From: Bacillus sp. FJAT-45037
GTDB lineage: Bacteria; Bacillota; Bacilli; Bacillales; Bacillaceae_D
Length of the DNA: 64,000 bases
NCBI RefSeq assembly: GCF_002797325.1
Contig: NZ_KZ454938.1
Span: 2,616,267 to 2,680,266, forward strand
Reading direction: 5' to 3'
In this document: positions 43,865 to 54,358 of the stretch, piece by piece
Numbering within the stretch: position 1 is the stretch's first letter
Layout of the letters: the number at the start of each line of letters is the position of its first letter
Translations under genes and position numbers: made by a program
The notes under the pieces: generated by a model
What the model was told of the DNA's origin: nothing
Databases searched by the model: none
What the model saw: only the letters and a program-made list of their open reading frames with translations

Positions 43865-43901
43865 AAAACAAGAGATACCCACTACGGAGTACCTCTTGTT
43901 C
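43865..43901 (-). terminator. Rho-independent terminator of degS-degU
   Basis: ACAAGAGGTACTC and GGGTATCTCTTGT pair with one mismatch and are followed by TTTTACG on the minus strand, so degV is probably transcribed separately. Confidence 0.8.
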
Positions 43902-43911
43902 ATCATTCGAA

Positions 43912-44613
43912 TTAACGAACGATGACATATCCTTTTTTGATCGCTTCGACAACGGCTTGCGTACGATCATTGACGCTCATCTTTTGCAAAATGTTACTTA
44001 CATGGTTTTTAACGGTCTTCTCACTAATGAAGAGAGACTCACCAATCGTACGGTTACTTTGGCCATCTGTCATAAGTTGCAACACTTCACACTCACGACG
44101 CGTTAAGATGTGAAGCGGTTTGCGGAATTCTACTTCACGGAAACCAATCGAATCTTCGTGCTTATCATCTTCTGTTGCCAGTCTGCGATATTCTTTAATT
44201 AGGTTATGTGTCACTTTCGGGTGAATGTATGATCCACCTGAAGCGACGACTTTAACCGCTTCGATCAAGGAATTGGCATCCATCTCTTTCAATAAATAAC
44301 CTGACGCCCCTGTTTTTAGGACATGCGTGACATACGTTTCATCGTCATGGATTGACAAGATTAATACTCTGACATTCGGGTATTTTGCAATTAATTCTTT
44401 TGTTGCTTCAACCCCATTGACTTTTGGCATATTAATGTCCATTAATATAACGTCCGGATTGTGCTCTTCAACAAGTCCCATTGCTTCGGAACCATCTTCA
44501 CCATCTGCAACAATCTCAAATCCTGGCTCTAGTGCCAAAATTCGCTTTACACCTTCTCGGAACAATTGATGGTCATCAATTAATACAATACGAATCTGTT
44601 TCGTTTCATTCAT
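43912..44613 (-). CDS. degU: Two-component response regulator DegU
   Basis: DegU controls exoenzymes, competence and motility. The 233-aa protein is a NarL/FixJ-type regulator: receiver domain with VLIDDHQLF acidic pocket and phospho-acceptor Asp59 in VILMDINMP, and a C-terminal LuxR helix-turn-helix ([40 protein letters not shown]). The ATG at 44611-44613 has GAGGTG 6 bp upstream; the ATG at 44622 is too close to it. It is 72 bp downstream of degS in the same operon. Confidence 0.96.
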   Translation of the reverse strand: MNETKQIRIVLIDDHQLFREGVKRILALEPGFEIVADGEDGSEAMGLVEEHNPDVILMDINMPKVNGVEATKELIAKYPNVRVLILSIHDDETYVTHVLKTGASGYLLKEMDANSLIEAVKVVASGGSYIHPKVTHNLIKEYRRLATEDDKHEDSIGFREVEFRKPLHILTRRECEVLQLMTDGQSNRTIGESLFISEKTVKNHVSNILQKMSVNDRTQAVVEAIKKGYVIVR

Positions 44614-44685
44614 CCCATTCACCTCTATGTTTACACGGTTATTATTATTACCAACTTACGGGTGACTTAATCAACAATCTGTCAT

Positions 44686-45819
44686 TCACATCGGTACGAC
44701 AATTGAAATGCATGTACCTACGTTGATCTTTGATTGAATTGTTAGTTCCCCTTTAAGCATGTTGACCCGTTCCTTCATTCCCATCAAACCAAATGTGCCT
44801 TCTTTTAAATTCTTTGTATCAAAGCCTTTTCCATCGTCTTTAATGATAATTATAACCTTAGTTGGCTTGATTTCAATTTTGACTTTGATTTCTGTTGACT
44901 CTGCATGTTTGTAGGCATTTTGCACCCCTTCTTGCACCATGCGAAACAACGCTACTTCATACTCTTCAGGAATTCGTTTGTCACGCCCTATATGCTTAAA
45001 CGTAACATTGATGCGGTTGTGCTCCTCAAAATTCGCTAAATACTTTGATAAAGTCGGGACCAACCCTAGATCATCTAGAGCCATTGGTCTCAAATCGTAA
45101 ATAATCCGCCTTACTTCCGCAAGTGAAATTTTAACCATCTTTCTCAGGTCACGAATTTCATTTAACGCTTCATCAATGCCTCGCTCTTGATAAATTCGTT
45201 CTATTAGCTCAGACCGTAAGAGGACATTTGCCATCATTTGGGCAGGCCCATCATGGATTTCACGGGAAAGCTTCTTTCTTTCTGCTTCCTGTGCCTCGAT
45301 AATCTTTAAGCCAAACTTCTGTTTCTCTCTTGCATCTTCTATGACTTCCCCTACTTGACGTAAGTCACTCGAAAGGAAATTATACACGACCGACATTTGA
45401 CCCGCTAAATGCTCAGCTCGCTCAATCGTTTCATTGAGATTAATGAGCCTTCGTTCAATATGGTCACGTCGTTCTCTTAGCTTAATTTCTTCTTGCTGCA
45501 AGACGGTTAGTTGAATTTGAAAGTCATTCGCTTGTTCGTAGGCTATCTTAATTTCATCTTGGCTGAATCGGTCGAATGCCTTGCTCACTTCAACTAAGCG
45601 GTTTCTCGCAAATCTGGCATGCAAGTTTGTGCGATCTGTTTTTTCAATAATATTCGCGACACACGTCCGCACATCCTGCAATTCTTTTTGTAGTGTTTGA
45701 TACTCCTGTCTCGACTCTTCACTGATGTCGAAGATCTGCTCTCGACTTTGTCCGACGGTATCTAACGTTTGATCAATTATCTTATCTAACATCTTCATAT
45801 CAACCATGTCCATCACCAA
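44686..45819 (-). CDS. degS: Two-component sensor histidine kinase DegS
   Basis: DegS is the cytoplasmic kinase of DegU. The 377-aa protein has a long N-terminal coiled-coil sensor region (about residues 20-180), a HisKA_3 phospho-acceptor His189 in KLSREIHDGPAQMM and an HATPase domain with DDGKGFD and GTFGLMGMKERV. No membrane segment is present. The exact start is unclear: several in-frame ATGs lie within the first 10 codons, and a weak GGTTGGTGATGG is upstream. Confidence 0.96.
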   Translation of the reverse strand: MVMDMVDMKMLDKIIDQTLDTVGQSREQIFDISEESRQEYQTLQKELQDVRTCVANIIEKTDRTNLHARFARNRLVEVSKAFDRFSQDEIKIAYEQANDFQIQLTVLQQEEIKLRERRDHIERRLINLNETIERAEHLAGQMSVVYNFLSSDLRQVGEVIEDAREKQKFGLKIIEAQEAERKKLSREIHDGPAQMMANVLLRSELIERIYQERGIDEALNEIRDLRKMVKISLAEVRRIIYDLRPMALDDLGLVPTLSKYLANFEEHNRINVTFKHIGRDKRIPEEYEVALFRMVQEGVQNAYKHAESTEIKVKIEIKPTKVIIIIKDDGKGFDTKNLKEGTFGLMGMKERVNMLKGELTIQSKINVGTCISIVVPM

Positions 45820-46060
45820 CCTTTACCGCCATCCTCAGGCGTAACCTGGTGCAGAATTTCAAAGCTTGTTCAGTTGCTTCAATATAAAGTTTCCGCTATC
45901 CTTATCTTACACCAATCAAGCAAGAAAGCGTTACTATTTCCTAGCGTCAATAGACTTAGACGCTAATCTACTTAAGGACAACACTATCGTACCAAACCTT
46001 TATTACATACGGATAACGCTGATTTGTAAAACTGTGAAAAAAAGAGGAGGTTTGAGGAAT

Positions 46061-46696
46061 ATGCTACCTATCTATCAGACGGTCAAAGGACACGGGAACC
46101 ACGAAATAACGATACAAAAGTCGCGCTTTATCTCCTACTTTGCTCGTGCGACCACAGAAGCCGAAGCTCAAGCATTTATTGAAGAGATCAAAAAGAAGCA
46201 TTGGAATGCTAACCACAACTGTTCAGCCTACTTAATTGGAGAACAAGATAACATCCAAAAAGCAAATGATGACGGCGAACCAAGCGGAACAGCTGGTGTA
46301 CCTATGCTCGAGGTCTTAAAAAAACGACAACTGAAAGATACAGTCGTCGTCATCACTCGCTACTTTGGCGGGATTAAATTAGGAGCAGGAGGATTGATTC
46401 GTGCCTATGGCGGTGCGGTGAGCGAAGGGTTAAATGCAGTGGGCGTCGTCGAACGCAAGCTCATGCAAGTGATGCATGCCCAACTCGATTACCACTGGCT
46501 CGGCAAGGTGGAGAACGAACTAAGACAATCAATCTATCAACTAAAGCAAATCGAATACCTCGACCAAGTCGATGTCCAGACCTACGTCGCATCCGATGAA
46601 GTCGACACCTTCACAGAATGGATGACCAATCTAACAAACGGGCAAGCCAAGCTTGAAAAAGGTGAACTTGTGTATTTGGAATCGGATGTTAAGTGA
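46061..46696 (+). CDS. yvyE: YvyE-type IMPACT-family protein
   Basis: The 211-aa protein has an N-terminal UPF0029/IMPACT domain with the signature TVVVITRYFGGIKLGAGGLIRAYG and GEPSGTAGVPML, and a C-terminal DUF1949 ferredoxin-like domain. Family members (YigZ/YvyE) bind nucleic acids or ribosomes; the function in Bacillus is unclear. The ATG at 46061 follows AGGAGG; the frame is open 65 codons further upstream but that part is not protein-like. It diverges from degS, as in B. subtilis. The 45820-46060 gap must hold both promoters, but I see no clear consensus hexamers. Confidence 0.9.
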   Translation: MLPIYQTVKGHGNHEITIQKSRFISYFARATTEAEAQAFIEEIKKKHWNANHNCSAYLIGEQDNIQKANDDGEPSGTAGVPMLEVLKKRQLKDTVVVITRYFGGIKLGAGGLIRAYGGAVSEGLNAVGVVERKLMQVMHAQLDYHWLGKVENELRQSIYQLKQIEYLDQVDVQTYVASDEVDTFTEWMTNLTNGQAKLEKGELVYLESDVK

Positions 46697-46736
46697 TTGT
46701 TTGGTTGGAAAGTTGGTTAGTTGGAAAAAAATTCAA

Positions 46737-46774
46737 CCTTTCCACCTGTTCCACCTCTATCACCCTTCCAACTC
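46737..46774. repeat. Pyrimidine-rich CCTTTCCACCTGTTCCACC block between convergent genes
   Basis: The strand has repeated TTCCACC/TTCCAAC words that pair partly with GGTTGGAAAGTTGG just upstream, so it may fold and serve as a terminator for yvyE and pcp. Similar blocks lie at 47396-47425 and 56436-56473. Confidence 0.4.
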
Positions 46775-47365
46775 TCCGATCATGATTTCAACCGCTTGTA
46801 CCATCTCATGTAACGACAGACTTGGTACGTTCGCTGTTTCGAGGGCGAGTTGATGACTTGCTGGTACGTGTATGAATCCTGCGGGGGTTCTCCTGTTCTG
46901 ATCGTTTAAAGCATGTAGTACTTGATACATAATATTGTTACAGACATACGTTCCAGCGGTGTTAGAGATGCTTGCTGGAATCTGTTCTTTTGTCAACGCA
47001 TCGATAAACTTTCTAATTGGGAGCGTCGAAAAGTAAGCCGCGGGGCCTCCTTCGATAATCGGCTCATCTTGTTTTTTTACGCCATCATTATCTACTTCCC
47101 CATCATTGACATTAATCGCCACGCGTTCCGGTGTGATTCGGTTTCGTCCTGCCGCTAGACCTAACATCATGATCGCATCTGGCTTCAGATGATCGATTGA
47201 ATCGATCACGATCTTCGCAGCTTCTGAAAACGTCACTGGCAAAATCACCCCATGCACTTGATAATCACCAATCACTCGGTCCTGTAACTGATCCACTATC
47301 TGTTGCGTAGGATTCTCCTTATGAGATAAAAAAGGCTCAAATCCCGTCACTAAAACTCTCTTCAT
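46760..47365 (-). CDS. pcp: Pyroglutamyl-peptidase I
   Basis: This enzyme removes N-terminal pyroglutamate from peptides. The 201-aa cysteine peptidase of family C15 begins MKRVLVTGFEPFLSHKENPT and contains the catalytic Glu in ERVAINVNDG, Cys in NTAGTYVCNNIMY and His in GFIHVPA. The length is standard. GGGAGG-like purines precede the ATG. It is convergent with yvyE. Confidence 0.95.
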   Translation of the reverse strand: MKRVLVTGFEPFLSHKENPTQQIVDQLQDRVIGDYQVHGVILPVTFSEAAKIVIDSIDHLKPDAIMMLGLAAGRNRITPERVAINVNDGEVDNDGVKKQDEPIIEGGPAAYFSTLPIRKFIDALTKEQIPASISNTAGTYVCNNIMYQVLHALNDQNRRTPAGFIHVPASHQLALETANVPSLSLHEMVQAVEIMIGELEG

Positions 47366-47470
47366 AATCCCAATACCTCCCCAAAATTTTTACCCATTCC
47401 ATCTTACCAACCTTCCAACCCTTTTCCGCAAAGAAAAGAGGTAGAAACATTCGTCTCCCCCCTTGCTTAC

Positions 47471-47953
47471 TCACTTTGTAATATACGAAAACGAGTCCTT
47501 GTATTGTTTTAGCTCAATGTTCACATCAGCAGAAATAATGCCTTCGATTTTTCCAAGCTCTTTATTCACAAAATACACGAGATCGTCATTGCTTTTAAAA
47601 TATGCTTGCATAATCAAATCGTGCTGCCCTGAAAACGCTCCGACGAATCGAACCTCTGAAAATTGGTTCAGCTTAGCCGCTATCCCTTCTTGGTACCCAA
47701 GTTTCGTTGAGATCCCGATAATGACTAGAACGTTTAGTCCGATTTTATTTGGATCCATATGGATGATGAACTCAAACACATTGTCTTTTAGCATCCGATT
47801 AATTCGTGTCCGAACGGTTCCTTCGCTGACATTCATCGCTTTGGCGATCTCGGTATAGGACCGCTTCCCATCCTCTTGCAAATGGTGCAAAATCATATAA
47901 TCCACTTCATCTACTTTCGACATCGTCTCACTCATTTCATCAAAAAGTCTCAT
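47471..47953 (-). CDS. Lrp/AsnC-family transcriptional regulator
   Basis: The 160-aa protein has an N-terminal AsnC helix-turn-helix (VDYMILHHLQEDGKRSYTEIAKAMNVSEGTVRTRINRM) and a C-terminal RAM ligand-binding domain (VRFVGAFSGQHDLIMQAYF). Such regulators bind amino acids or related small molecules. The exact start (ATG 47953 or an ATG a few codons later) is unclear since no strong Shine-Dalgarno is seen. It stands next to peptide-transport operons, which could be targets; this is only inference. Confidence 0.88.
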   Translation of the reverse strand: MRLFDEMSETMSKVDEVDYMILHHLQEDGKRSYTEIAKAMNVSEGTVRTRINRMLKDNVFEFIIHMDPNKIGLNVLVIIGISTKLGYQEGIAAKLNQFSEVRFVGAFSGQHDLIMQAYFKSNDDLVYFVNKELGKIEGIISADVNIELKQYKDSFSYITK

Positions 47954-47984
47954 CCACTATTCTTCGTATGAGTAAAAAAGTTTG

Positions 47985-48014
47985 AACAAAAGGACAGAGA
48001 AATTATCTCTGTCC
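47985..48014 (-). terminator. Rho-independent terminator of the first peptide-transport operon
   Basis: GGACAGAGA and TCTCTGTCC form a perfect 9-bp stem with a 5-nt loop, followed by TTTTG on the minus strand. Confidence 0.88.
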
Positions 48015-48024
48015 CAATCATTGT

Positions 48025-48960
48025 TTATTTTTCAATTACACGCGGATCAAGCGCATCACGCAAGCCATCTCCGATAAAGTTAAAACATAGTACGGTAATT
48101 AAGATTAAGAGACCCGGGAATGTTGGGTACCACCAAGCATTTCTGAATATCGTAATACTTTGTGAGTCTGTCAACATGTTCCCCCATGAAGCATCTGGCG
48201 CTTGAACCCCTAGTCCAAAGAAACTAAGTGCTGACTCAGCAAGGATAAATCCACCTACAGCAAGTGTCGCTGCAACAATAACAGGACCAAGTGCATTCGG
48301 TAAAATTTGCGCGAAAATGATGCGCGTGTTCGACATTCCAATCGTACGAGAAGCAAGAACAAATTCTCGTTTCTTTAATGTGAGGAATTCTCCACGCACG
48401 ACACGCGCCGTCCCTGTCCAAGAAAGCAAAGCGAACACGAGAATTAAAATATTAATGCTCGGTTGTAAGATCGCCACAAGGGTAATCAGTAAAAAGATAT
48501 TCGGGAATGCTAGGATGATATCGACTAAACGCATTAGGAATGCATCGACTAGTCCTCCAAAATAACCAGCAACCGCACCAATAATTGAACCGATCGTAAC
48601 AGCCCCAATCATCGAAGCAAAGCCTACATATAAGGAAACTTGTCCACCGTATAACATCCGACTGAATAAATCACGGCCAAGATGATCCGTCCCAAGCCAA
48701 AAGTCTGAACTTGGTGGAGCTAGACGATTTCGTAAATCTTGAAACGCTGGATCATGTGGTGCGATAAAAGACGCAAGCACACAGGCAAGTGTAATGACCG
48801 TTAACATAATTAATCCAAAGACAGCTAACTTATTCTGAAAGAACTTTGTCACAATAATGGAAAGGAGTGAGCGACGTTCTCCGATAATCTGCTGATCTTC
48901 AACCGGTGGTTTGCCCTCAGGCGGCTTCGGTTGAAAAACTTGTTGTGTATTTGATTCCAT
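48025..48960 (-). CDS. Peptide ABC transporter permease, OppC/DppC type (operon 1)
   Basis: The 311-aa protein has about six membrane segments, an N-terminal OppC_N segment (KFFQNKLAVFGLIMLTVI) and the binding-protein-dependent transport signature around EFVLASRTIGMSNTRIIFAQILPN. The sequence FFGLGVQAPDASWGNML and the ending GDGLRDALDPR are typical of DppC. GAGGGGAG precedes the ATG. It is the last gene of the operon D-F-A-B-C, 14 bp after permease B. Confidence 0.92.
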   Translation of the reverse strand: MESNTQQVFQPKPPEGKPPVEDQQIIGERRSLLSIIVTKFFQNKLAVFGLIMLTVITLACVLASFIAPHDPAFQDLRNRLAPPSSDFWLGTDHLGRDLFSRMLYGGQVSLYVGFASMIGAVTIGSIIGAVAGYFGGLVDAFLMRLVDIILAFPNIFLLITLVAILQPSINILILVFALLSWTGTARVVRGEFLTLKKREFVLASRTIGMSNTRIIFAQILPNALGPVIVAATLAVGGFILAESALSFFGLGVQAPDASWGNMLTDSQSITIFRNAWWYPTFPGLLILITVLCFNFIGDGLRDALDPRVIEK

Positions 48961-48974
48961 GAAGTCTCCCCTCC

Positions 48975-49922
48975 TTAATACTCGATCCGCGGATCTAATA
49001 CTGCATAAAGAATATCCGCTATCAAGTTTCCAATTACTGTGAGTAATGCGCCAAACATGGTGATCGCCATAATTACGGGGTAATCACGTTGGAATGTTGC
49101 ATCGATAAATAGTTTTCCAATTCCAGGCCATCCAAAGACAGATTCAACAATCGCCGAACCACCGATCATTGTCGGTAACATTAAACCAAACATTGTGATA
49201 ACTGGAATTAAGCCATTACGTAAACCATGCTTATAAATGACACGACGCTCTCTAAAACCTTTCGCACGTGCTGTACGAATATAATCTTGGTTGACAACCT
49301 CTAACATACTTGAACGAGTATAACGAGTTAGACCCGCCATATCAGCTGTAGCTAGAACAAAAGCTGGTAAAATTAAATGTTTTAAGCGATCAAGAATACT
49401 GAAGTCTGCCCCAATCGTTGCAACCCCGCCAACTGGTGTCCAGCCTAGCTGAACTGAGAAGATCATAATCAACATGATCCCAAGCCAAAAGTTCGGGGTG
49501 GCTAGTCCAATGAACGAGCCAAAGGTCACTCCATAATCCGTTAAAGAATACTGCCTAGTAGCTGAAATAACCCCAAATGGAATCGCTATAATGGCTGCTA
49601 AGAAAAGCGAGGTCGCCATTAATAGCAAAGTATTTGGAAGACGATCTAAAATCATTTCCGTTACAGGCATCTTACGTGAATAGGATACACCAAAGTCCCC
49701 TTGTACAACATTTCCTACCCAACGTACATATTGCACAGGAATCGGATCATTTAACCCTAGTCGTTCAATCTGAGCCTCACGTACTTCTGGTGAAATTTCT
49801 GGATCAAGATTTAAAATAGCAGGTTTACCTGGTGCTGCATACATGATAGCAAATGAGATGATGGAAATACCAATCAATATTGGGATCATCATGATCAATC
49901 GTCTAATGATGTAACTAGTCAT
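48975..49922 (-). CDS. Peptide ABC transporter permease, OppB/DppB type (operon 1)
   Basis: The 315-aa permease has six predicted membrane segments. It begins MTSYIIRRLIMMIPILIGISI, with the family loop YTRSSMLEVVNQDYIRTARAKGFRERRVIYKHGLRN that contacts the ATPase. The ATG at 49920-49922 is preferred because AGGA lies 8 bp upstream. It pairs with the OppC-type permease downstream to form the channel. Confidence 0.93.
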   Translation of the reverse strand: MTSYIIRRLIMMIPILIGISIISFAIMYAAPGKPAILNLDPEISPEVREAQIERLGLNDPIPVQYVRWVGNVVQGDFGVSYSRKMPVTEMILDRLPNTLLLMATSLFLAAIIAIPFGVISATRQYSLTDYGVTFGSFIGLATPNFWLGIMLIMIFSVQLGWTPVGGVATIGADFSILDRLKHLILPAFVLATADMAGLTRYTRSSMLEVVNQDYIRTARAKGFRERRVIYKHGLRNGLIPVITMFGLMLPTMIGGSAIVESVFGWPGIGKLFIDATFQRDYPVIMAITMFGALLTVIGNLIADILYAVLDPRIEY

Positions 49923-50006
49923 AATTTCATTCCTCACAATCCCTCAAGGTAGTTTAGTAGAGTAGGAAGGGGAGGGAAGATCCCCTTCCCCCGACTACTT
50001 GAAGGC

Positions 50007-51686
50007 TTACTCAGTTACGTACCACTCGTTAACTTTGTACATGTTAACACGTGGGTGATGTGTGAAGCCTTCCACACGGTTGCTTAGAAGTACATGTTGC
50101 TCTGGGTAGTATAAGAACGTGTAAGGCTGGTCATTAGCGAGTTCTTCATAGATTTCTGCGATGACAGCAGCACGCTCATCTTGATCGATGATTTTCTTGT
50201 TAGAAGCAGCAAGCTCATCTACACGATCATTGCGGTAAGAAATGTTGTTTAAGCCATTTTCGATTTCACGAGAATGCCAGATTGCTGTTGGATCTGGATC
50301 TGTTGCAAGACCCCAAGCAAGTACAACTGCGTCGAAGTCGTAGTTAGGAGGGTTGATTTGCTCTAAGAACGCACCCCACTCCATTTGACGAGCTTCTACT
50401 TCGATACCGATTTCACCAAGCATTTGTTGAACAATGACACCAATGTCACGACGAACAACGTTACCATCATTAGAAAGCATTTCAAAAGAGAAACGTTCTC
50501 CATCTTTTTCTAGGATGCCATCAGCACCAGGCTCCCAACCAGCTTCAGCTAAAAGTTCTTTAGCAGCTTCTGGATCATAGTTGAATTCAGGAGCAGACTC
50601 TGGGTAAGCCCAGCTAAGTGGAGATGCAGGTACGTGAGCAACTTCTCCACGACCTTCCATGATTTCATCAACGATTAGTTGACGATCAATCGCCATAGTT
50701 AAAGCTTGACGTACTTTAGGATCTTGGAATAATGGACGATCATTGTTCCAACCAATGTAGTCATAACGTAGTGCTAGAGTTGAAGAAATACGACCGTGGT
50801 CATATGTTTCAGCAGTTGCGTACTCTGTAGGTGGTAAGATCATGTAATCAGTATCACCTGTTTCAAACATTAAAAGTTCAGCATTTGAATCTGAAGCAAC
50901 ACGGAATGTTATTTTATCAAGGTATGGACGACCTTCGAAGTAATCTTCATGAGCTGTTACTTCTAGGTATTGACCATCAACGTAGTCTTGGAATACAAAT
51001 GGCCCTGCACCAATTGGGTTGTTACGGTTGTAATCCATATGCTCTTCAAGATCTGCTACTGCAACATCTTCTAAGATATGCTTAGGAAGAATTCCGTAAC
51101 CAGAACGCGTGTCAAAACTTGCATCTACTTCAGAAAGGATGAATTTAACAGTATAATCATCTACTACTTCAACACTTTCAAGCGTATCAAAGTCACCAGC
51201 ACGAGGACCTGTGTAATCAGGATTGATAAAGATGTCATGTGTAAACTTTACATCTTCAGCAGTTAGCTCTTCACCATCATGGAAAAGAACGCCTTCGTTT
51301 AGAGTGTATGTATACTCTAAACCGTCTTCAGAAATTTCAGGTAAGTCTGTTGCTAACGATGGAATTAGGTTTAATTCTTCATCTGTTGATAAAAGAGTTG
51401 CATGAATTAAATCAATTACATCTGCACTCGCAGAATCTTGTGAATAAAGTGGGTTGAATGTTGTAGGCTCACCAGAAGTACTTAATACGATACTTCCACC
51501 TTGTTGTGGCTCACCAGGAGCAGCCGCTTCTTCACCATCACCCTCATCTGTCTCACCATCTGTTTCTGTTGTATCTGCTGGATCATCTTCCGTTGATGCA
51601 GGCTCATCTGTACCGCCACATGCTGCTAATACAAGCATAAGCGCCATGACCATACCTAGTAGCACTAACAAACTTTTCTTTGTCAT
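50007..51686 (-). CDS. Peptide-binding lipoprotein, SBP_bac_5 family (operon 1)
   Basis: This extracellular receptor of the transporter is a 559-aa lipoprotein with signal peptide ending at LAACGG (lipobox LAAC) and a Glu/Asp/Thr-rich linker of about 45 residues. The family 5 solute-binding domain then starts at about residue 60 (GGSIVLSTSGEPTTFNPLY). The ATG at 51684-51686 has GAGGGGG upstream; in-frame codons further upstream lack a signal-like start. The gene lies between the ATPase and permease genes of the same operon. It probably binds oligopeptides or dipeptides, or nickel; the ligand cannot be read from sequence. Confidence 0.92.
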   Translation of the reverse strand: MTKKSLLVLLGMVMALMLVLAACGGTDEPASTEDDPADTTETDGETDEGDGEEAAAPGEPQQGGSIVLSTSGEPTTFNPLYSQDSASADVIDLIHATLLSTDEELNLIPSLATDLPEISEDGLEYTYTLNEGVLFHDGEELTAEDVKFTHDIFINPDYTGPRAGDFDTLESVEVVDDYTVKFILSEVDASFDTRSGYGILPKHILEDVAVADLEEHMDYNRNNPIGAGPFVFQDYVDGQYLEVTAHEDYFEGRPYLDKITFRVASDSNAELLMFETGDTDYMILPPTEYATAETYDHGRISSTLALRYDYIGWNNDRPLFQDPKVRQALTMAIDRQLIVDEIMEGRGEVAHVPASPLSWAYPESAPEFNYDPEAAKELLAEAGWEPGADGILEKDGERFSFEMLSNDGNVVRRDIGVIVQQMLGEIGIEVEARQMEWGAFLEQINPPNYDFDAVVLAWGLATDPDPTAIWHSREIENGLNNISYRNDRVDELAASNKKIIDQDERAAVIAEIYEELANDQPYTFLYYPEQHVLLSNRVEGFTHHPRVNMYKVNEWYVTE

Positions 51687-51832
51687 CAATATTTCCCCCT
51701 CAAGCTTTTCTTTTAGTATTTTGTCTTGCAAACATCCTATTGCCTTCCTATCAGCCTTAGTATGTAGGCAACACCTCCCTTAATAATGAAAATTCTGAAA
51801 ATGAGATGTAGAGGAGAAACGTTCCCCCCTAC

Positions 51833-52849
51833 TTATTTGTATAAGTGACATGCAACAAAATGATCTTTTTTCACTTCTTTGTACACTGGCATTCTTTCCT
51901 TACATTCATCCATTGCCACCGGACAGCGCGTATGGAACACACAGCCAGTTGGTGGATTGGACGGACTTGGAATCTCACCAGTTAAGATGATGCGTTCACG
52001 CTTCACCTCTGTTGGATGCGCGCGAGGAACGGCTGATAATAGCGCTTGCGTGTACGGATGAAGCGGCTCAGAGTAAAGGTCTTTCTTGTTCGCTACTTCC
52101 ATCATCTTCCCAAGGTACATCACGCCGATTCGATCAGAAATATGTTTAACTACCCCAAGATCATGGGCAATAAATAAGTAAGTCAATCCAAATTCATCTT
52201 GGAGGTCTTTAAACAGATTCAATACTTGTGACTGAACGGACACATCAAGTGCAGATACAGGCTCATCACCAATGATCAGTTTCGGGTTTAATGTTAGCGC
52301 ACGAGCAATCCCAATTCTTTGACGTTGACCACCTGAAAACTCATGTGGGTAACGATTCGCATATTCAGGATTGAGTCCTACTTTTTCCATTAGATCCTCG
52401 ATGAACTCTTGTCTTGCTTTGCCTTTATACATTCCGTGAACACTTAATGGTTCTTTTAAGATCGTTTGAACCGTTTTTCTCGGGTTCAGTGAAGAGAAAG
52501 GATCTTGGAACACCATTTGAAGATCTTTTCGGAATGGATGGAGCTCTCTTTCATTCACGTTAGAGATATCTTTACCGTCAAAGATGATCTGTCCTTCTGT
52601 TGGCTCGTATAAACGCATCAACGTTCGTCCAATAGTCGACTTTCCGCAACCAGACTCACCAACAAGACCAAAGGTTTCACCACGTTTGACGAAGAAGCTA
52701 ATATCATCCACAGCTTTCACATGACCAACTGTCCGTTGAAACATTCCTTTCTTTATTGGGAAGTGTTTCTTCAATCCGTTGACTTCTAGTAAAATATCAT
52801 TATCTTTTGTTGTCTCTTGATCAAGACGATCAGTTAGTTGTGTGCTCAT
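51833..52849 (-). CDS. Peptide ABC transporter ATPase, OppF/DppF type (operon 1)
   Basis: The 338-aa ATPase shows Walker [10 protein letters not shown], signature [15 protein letters not shown] (as FSGGQRQR) and Walker [15 protein letters not shown], plus the C-terminal Opp-specific extension with [14 protein letters not shown], which may bind an iron-sulfur cluster in related enzymes. The ATG at 52847-52849 has AAGGAG 9 bp upstream. It overlaps oppD by 20 bp, so it is translationally coupled. Confidence 0.93.
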   Translation of the reverse strand: MSTQLTDRLDQETTKDNDILLEVNGLKKHFPIKKGMFQRTVGHVKAVDDISFFVKRGETFGLVGESGCGKSTIGRTLMRLYEPTEGQIIFDGKDISNVNERELHPFRKDLQMVFQDPFSSLNPRKTVQTILKEPLSVHGMYKGKARQEFIEDLMEKVGLNPEYANRYPHEFSGGQRQRIGIARALTLNPKLIIGDEPVSALDVSVQSQVLNLFKDLQDEFGLTYLFIAHDLGVVKHISDRIGVMYLGKMMEVANKKDLYSEPLHPYTQALLSAVPRAHPTEVKRERIILTGEIPSPSNPPTGCVFHTRCPVAMDECKERMPVYKEVKKDHFVACHLYK

Positions 52850-53837
52850 GGTTGCTTGCTCCTTCCTCAAACAAGAAACATCGTACTTTACGTCCTGGTT
52901 CAACCTCTAATAAATTCGGTTGTTCGCTTGCACATCTTGCCATCGCTTGTGGACATCTTGTGACAAAGCGACAACCTGTCGGGAAGTTGTCTGGTGTTGG
53001 TACGTTTCCTGCAATCGATGTTAGTCTTTCTTTATCATCATCTACATGTGGTACAGATTCCATTAATCCAATCGTATACGGATGAAGCGGCTTATCAAAG
53101 AGCGGGATCACATTCGCTTCTTCTACAATTTGACCGGCATACATCACGACAACGCGATCAGCAAGCTCTGCGACTACACCTAAATCATGGGTAATTAAAA
53201 TGATCGAAGAATTGAACTTTTCACTCAGTCCACGCATTAAATCTAAGATCTGCGCTTGAACAGTTACATCTAATGCTGTTGTTGGCTCATCGGCAATTAA
53301 TAACTTCGGATCACAGCTCATCGCCATCGCAATCATGACACGTTGCCTCATCCCGCCAGATAGACGATGCGGATAATCTCTTAAGATCTCATCAACACGA
53401 GAGAATCCAACGAGCTCCAGCATTTCTTTCGCGCGATCATAGGCTTGTTTCTTCGAGAGCTTCTTGTGGTAGATGAGTGTTTCCGTTATCTGATCCCCAA
53501 TCGTGAATACGGGATTCAGAGAGGTCATCGGTTCTTGGAAAATCATACCGATATCATTTCCACGAACTTTGTACATTTTGTCTTGATCTTGTTTGAGAAG
53601 GTCCTCACCGTTAAACAGAATTTCTCCGCCTACGGTTTTTCCACCAGGAGATGGGACTAGCTGCATTAGTGAAAGCGTTGTCATACTTTTACCTGAACCA
53701 GATTCCCCCACAATGGCTAATGTCTCGCCTTGTCTGACTTCAAATGACACATCATCTACAACAGGAAGCTCTTTTCCTTTTTTAAAGAAATAGGTTTTAA
53801 GATTGCGAACCTCTAATAATGGTTTGTTTTCAACCAT
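52830..53837 (-). CDS. Peptide ABC transporter ATPase, OppD/DppD type (operon 1)
   Basis: The 335-aa ATPase is the first gene of the operon. It has Walker [10 protein letters not shown], signature [15 protein letters not shown], Walker [15 protein letters not shown], and the C-terminal [14 protein letters not shown] extension. It works as a heterodimer with the OppF-type protein. GAGGTGTAGATGTC precedes the ATG, and the operon promoter must lie in the long gap upstream. Confidence 0.93.
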   Translation of the reverse strand: MVENKPLLEVRNLKTYFFKKGKELPVVDDVSFEVRQGETLAIVGESGSGKSMTTLSLMQLVPSPGGKTVGGEILFNGEDLLKQDQDKMYKVRGNDIGMIFQEPMTSLNPVFTIGDQITETLIYHKKLSKKQAYDRAKEMLELVGFSRVDEILRDYPHRLSGGMRQRVMIAMAMSCDPKLLIADEPTTALDVTVQAQILDLMRGLSEKFNSSIILITHDLGVVAELADRVVVMYAGQIVEEANVIPLFDKPLHPYTIGLMESVPHVDDDKERLTSIAGNVPTPDNFPTGCRFVTRCPQAMARCASEQPNLLEVEPGRKVRCFLFEEGASNHEHTTN

Positions 53838-54358
53838 GACATCTACACCTCTTATTCATAGAAGACTTCATTCCAATTAAGAGTATCGAGAAAGAGAATG
53901 ACAGGTACTCCCTTGTTAGCATTTGAAAATTCAGACTTTTAAATGAATGAATTTCTACTAACCGCTTCAGAATGACGATACTTTCCTAATAGCAGCGTTT
54001 TTAAGGGAAATATATGTTTTCTCATAGTTTTCTGCAAATTTAGTAAATTGGACTAACGTCATTATATTTCATTGTTTCAAAGAATGCAATATTCAATCTT
54101 TTTAAAATAGTTTTTCTTTGTAAAAAAATCTAACAATTCATGTAACACAAACTTAATAAATCATTGTACCTATGCTATTTATCGCCCTTCCGTTTCGAAT
54201 TGTGTAAATTTCATTCCTTATCTTTACGAATCTACAATTATACGACGAAGACCATTTTTTAACAAAATGAATCATTTGTTTTCCTAGTATAACTTCTATC
54301 GGTTGATCGACTTTCTTCTATATAATGGTTTACCTTATCAGTGCGTCGCGTCACTTCA
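53838..54358. other. Long intergenic region between the two peptide-transport operons
   Basis: About 520 bp of AT-rich sequence without a credible gene on either strand. It should contain the promoter of operon 1. A TGAATTTTCAAA stretch near 53920 resembles half a CodY site, but I see no full match. Confidence 0.6.

Noticed and set aside
45866-46060. N-terminal extension of yvyE by 65 codons
   Set aside because: The extension is low in similarity to any YvyE protein and the strong AGGAGG lies just before the ATG at 46061.
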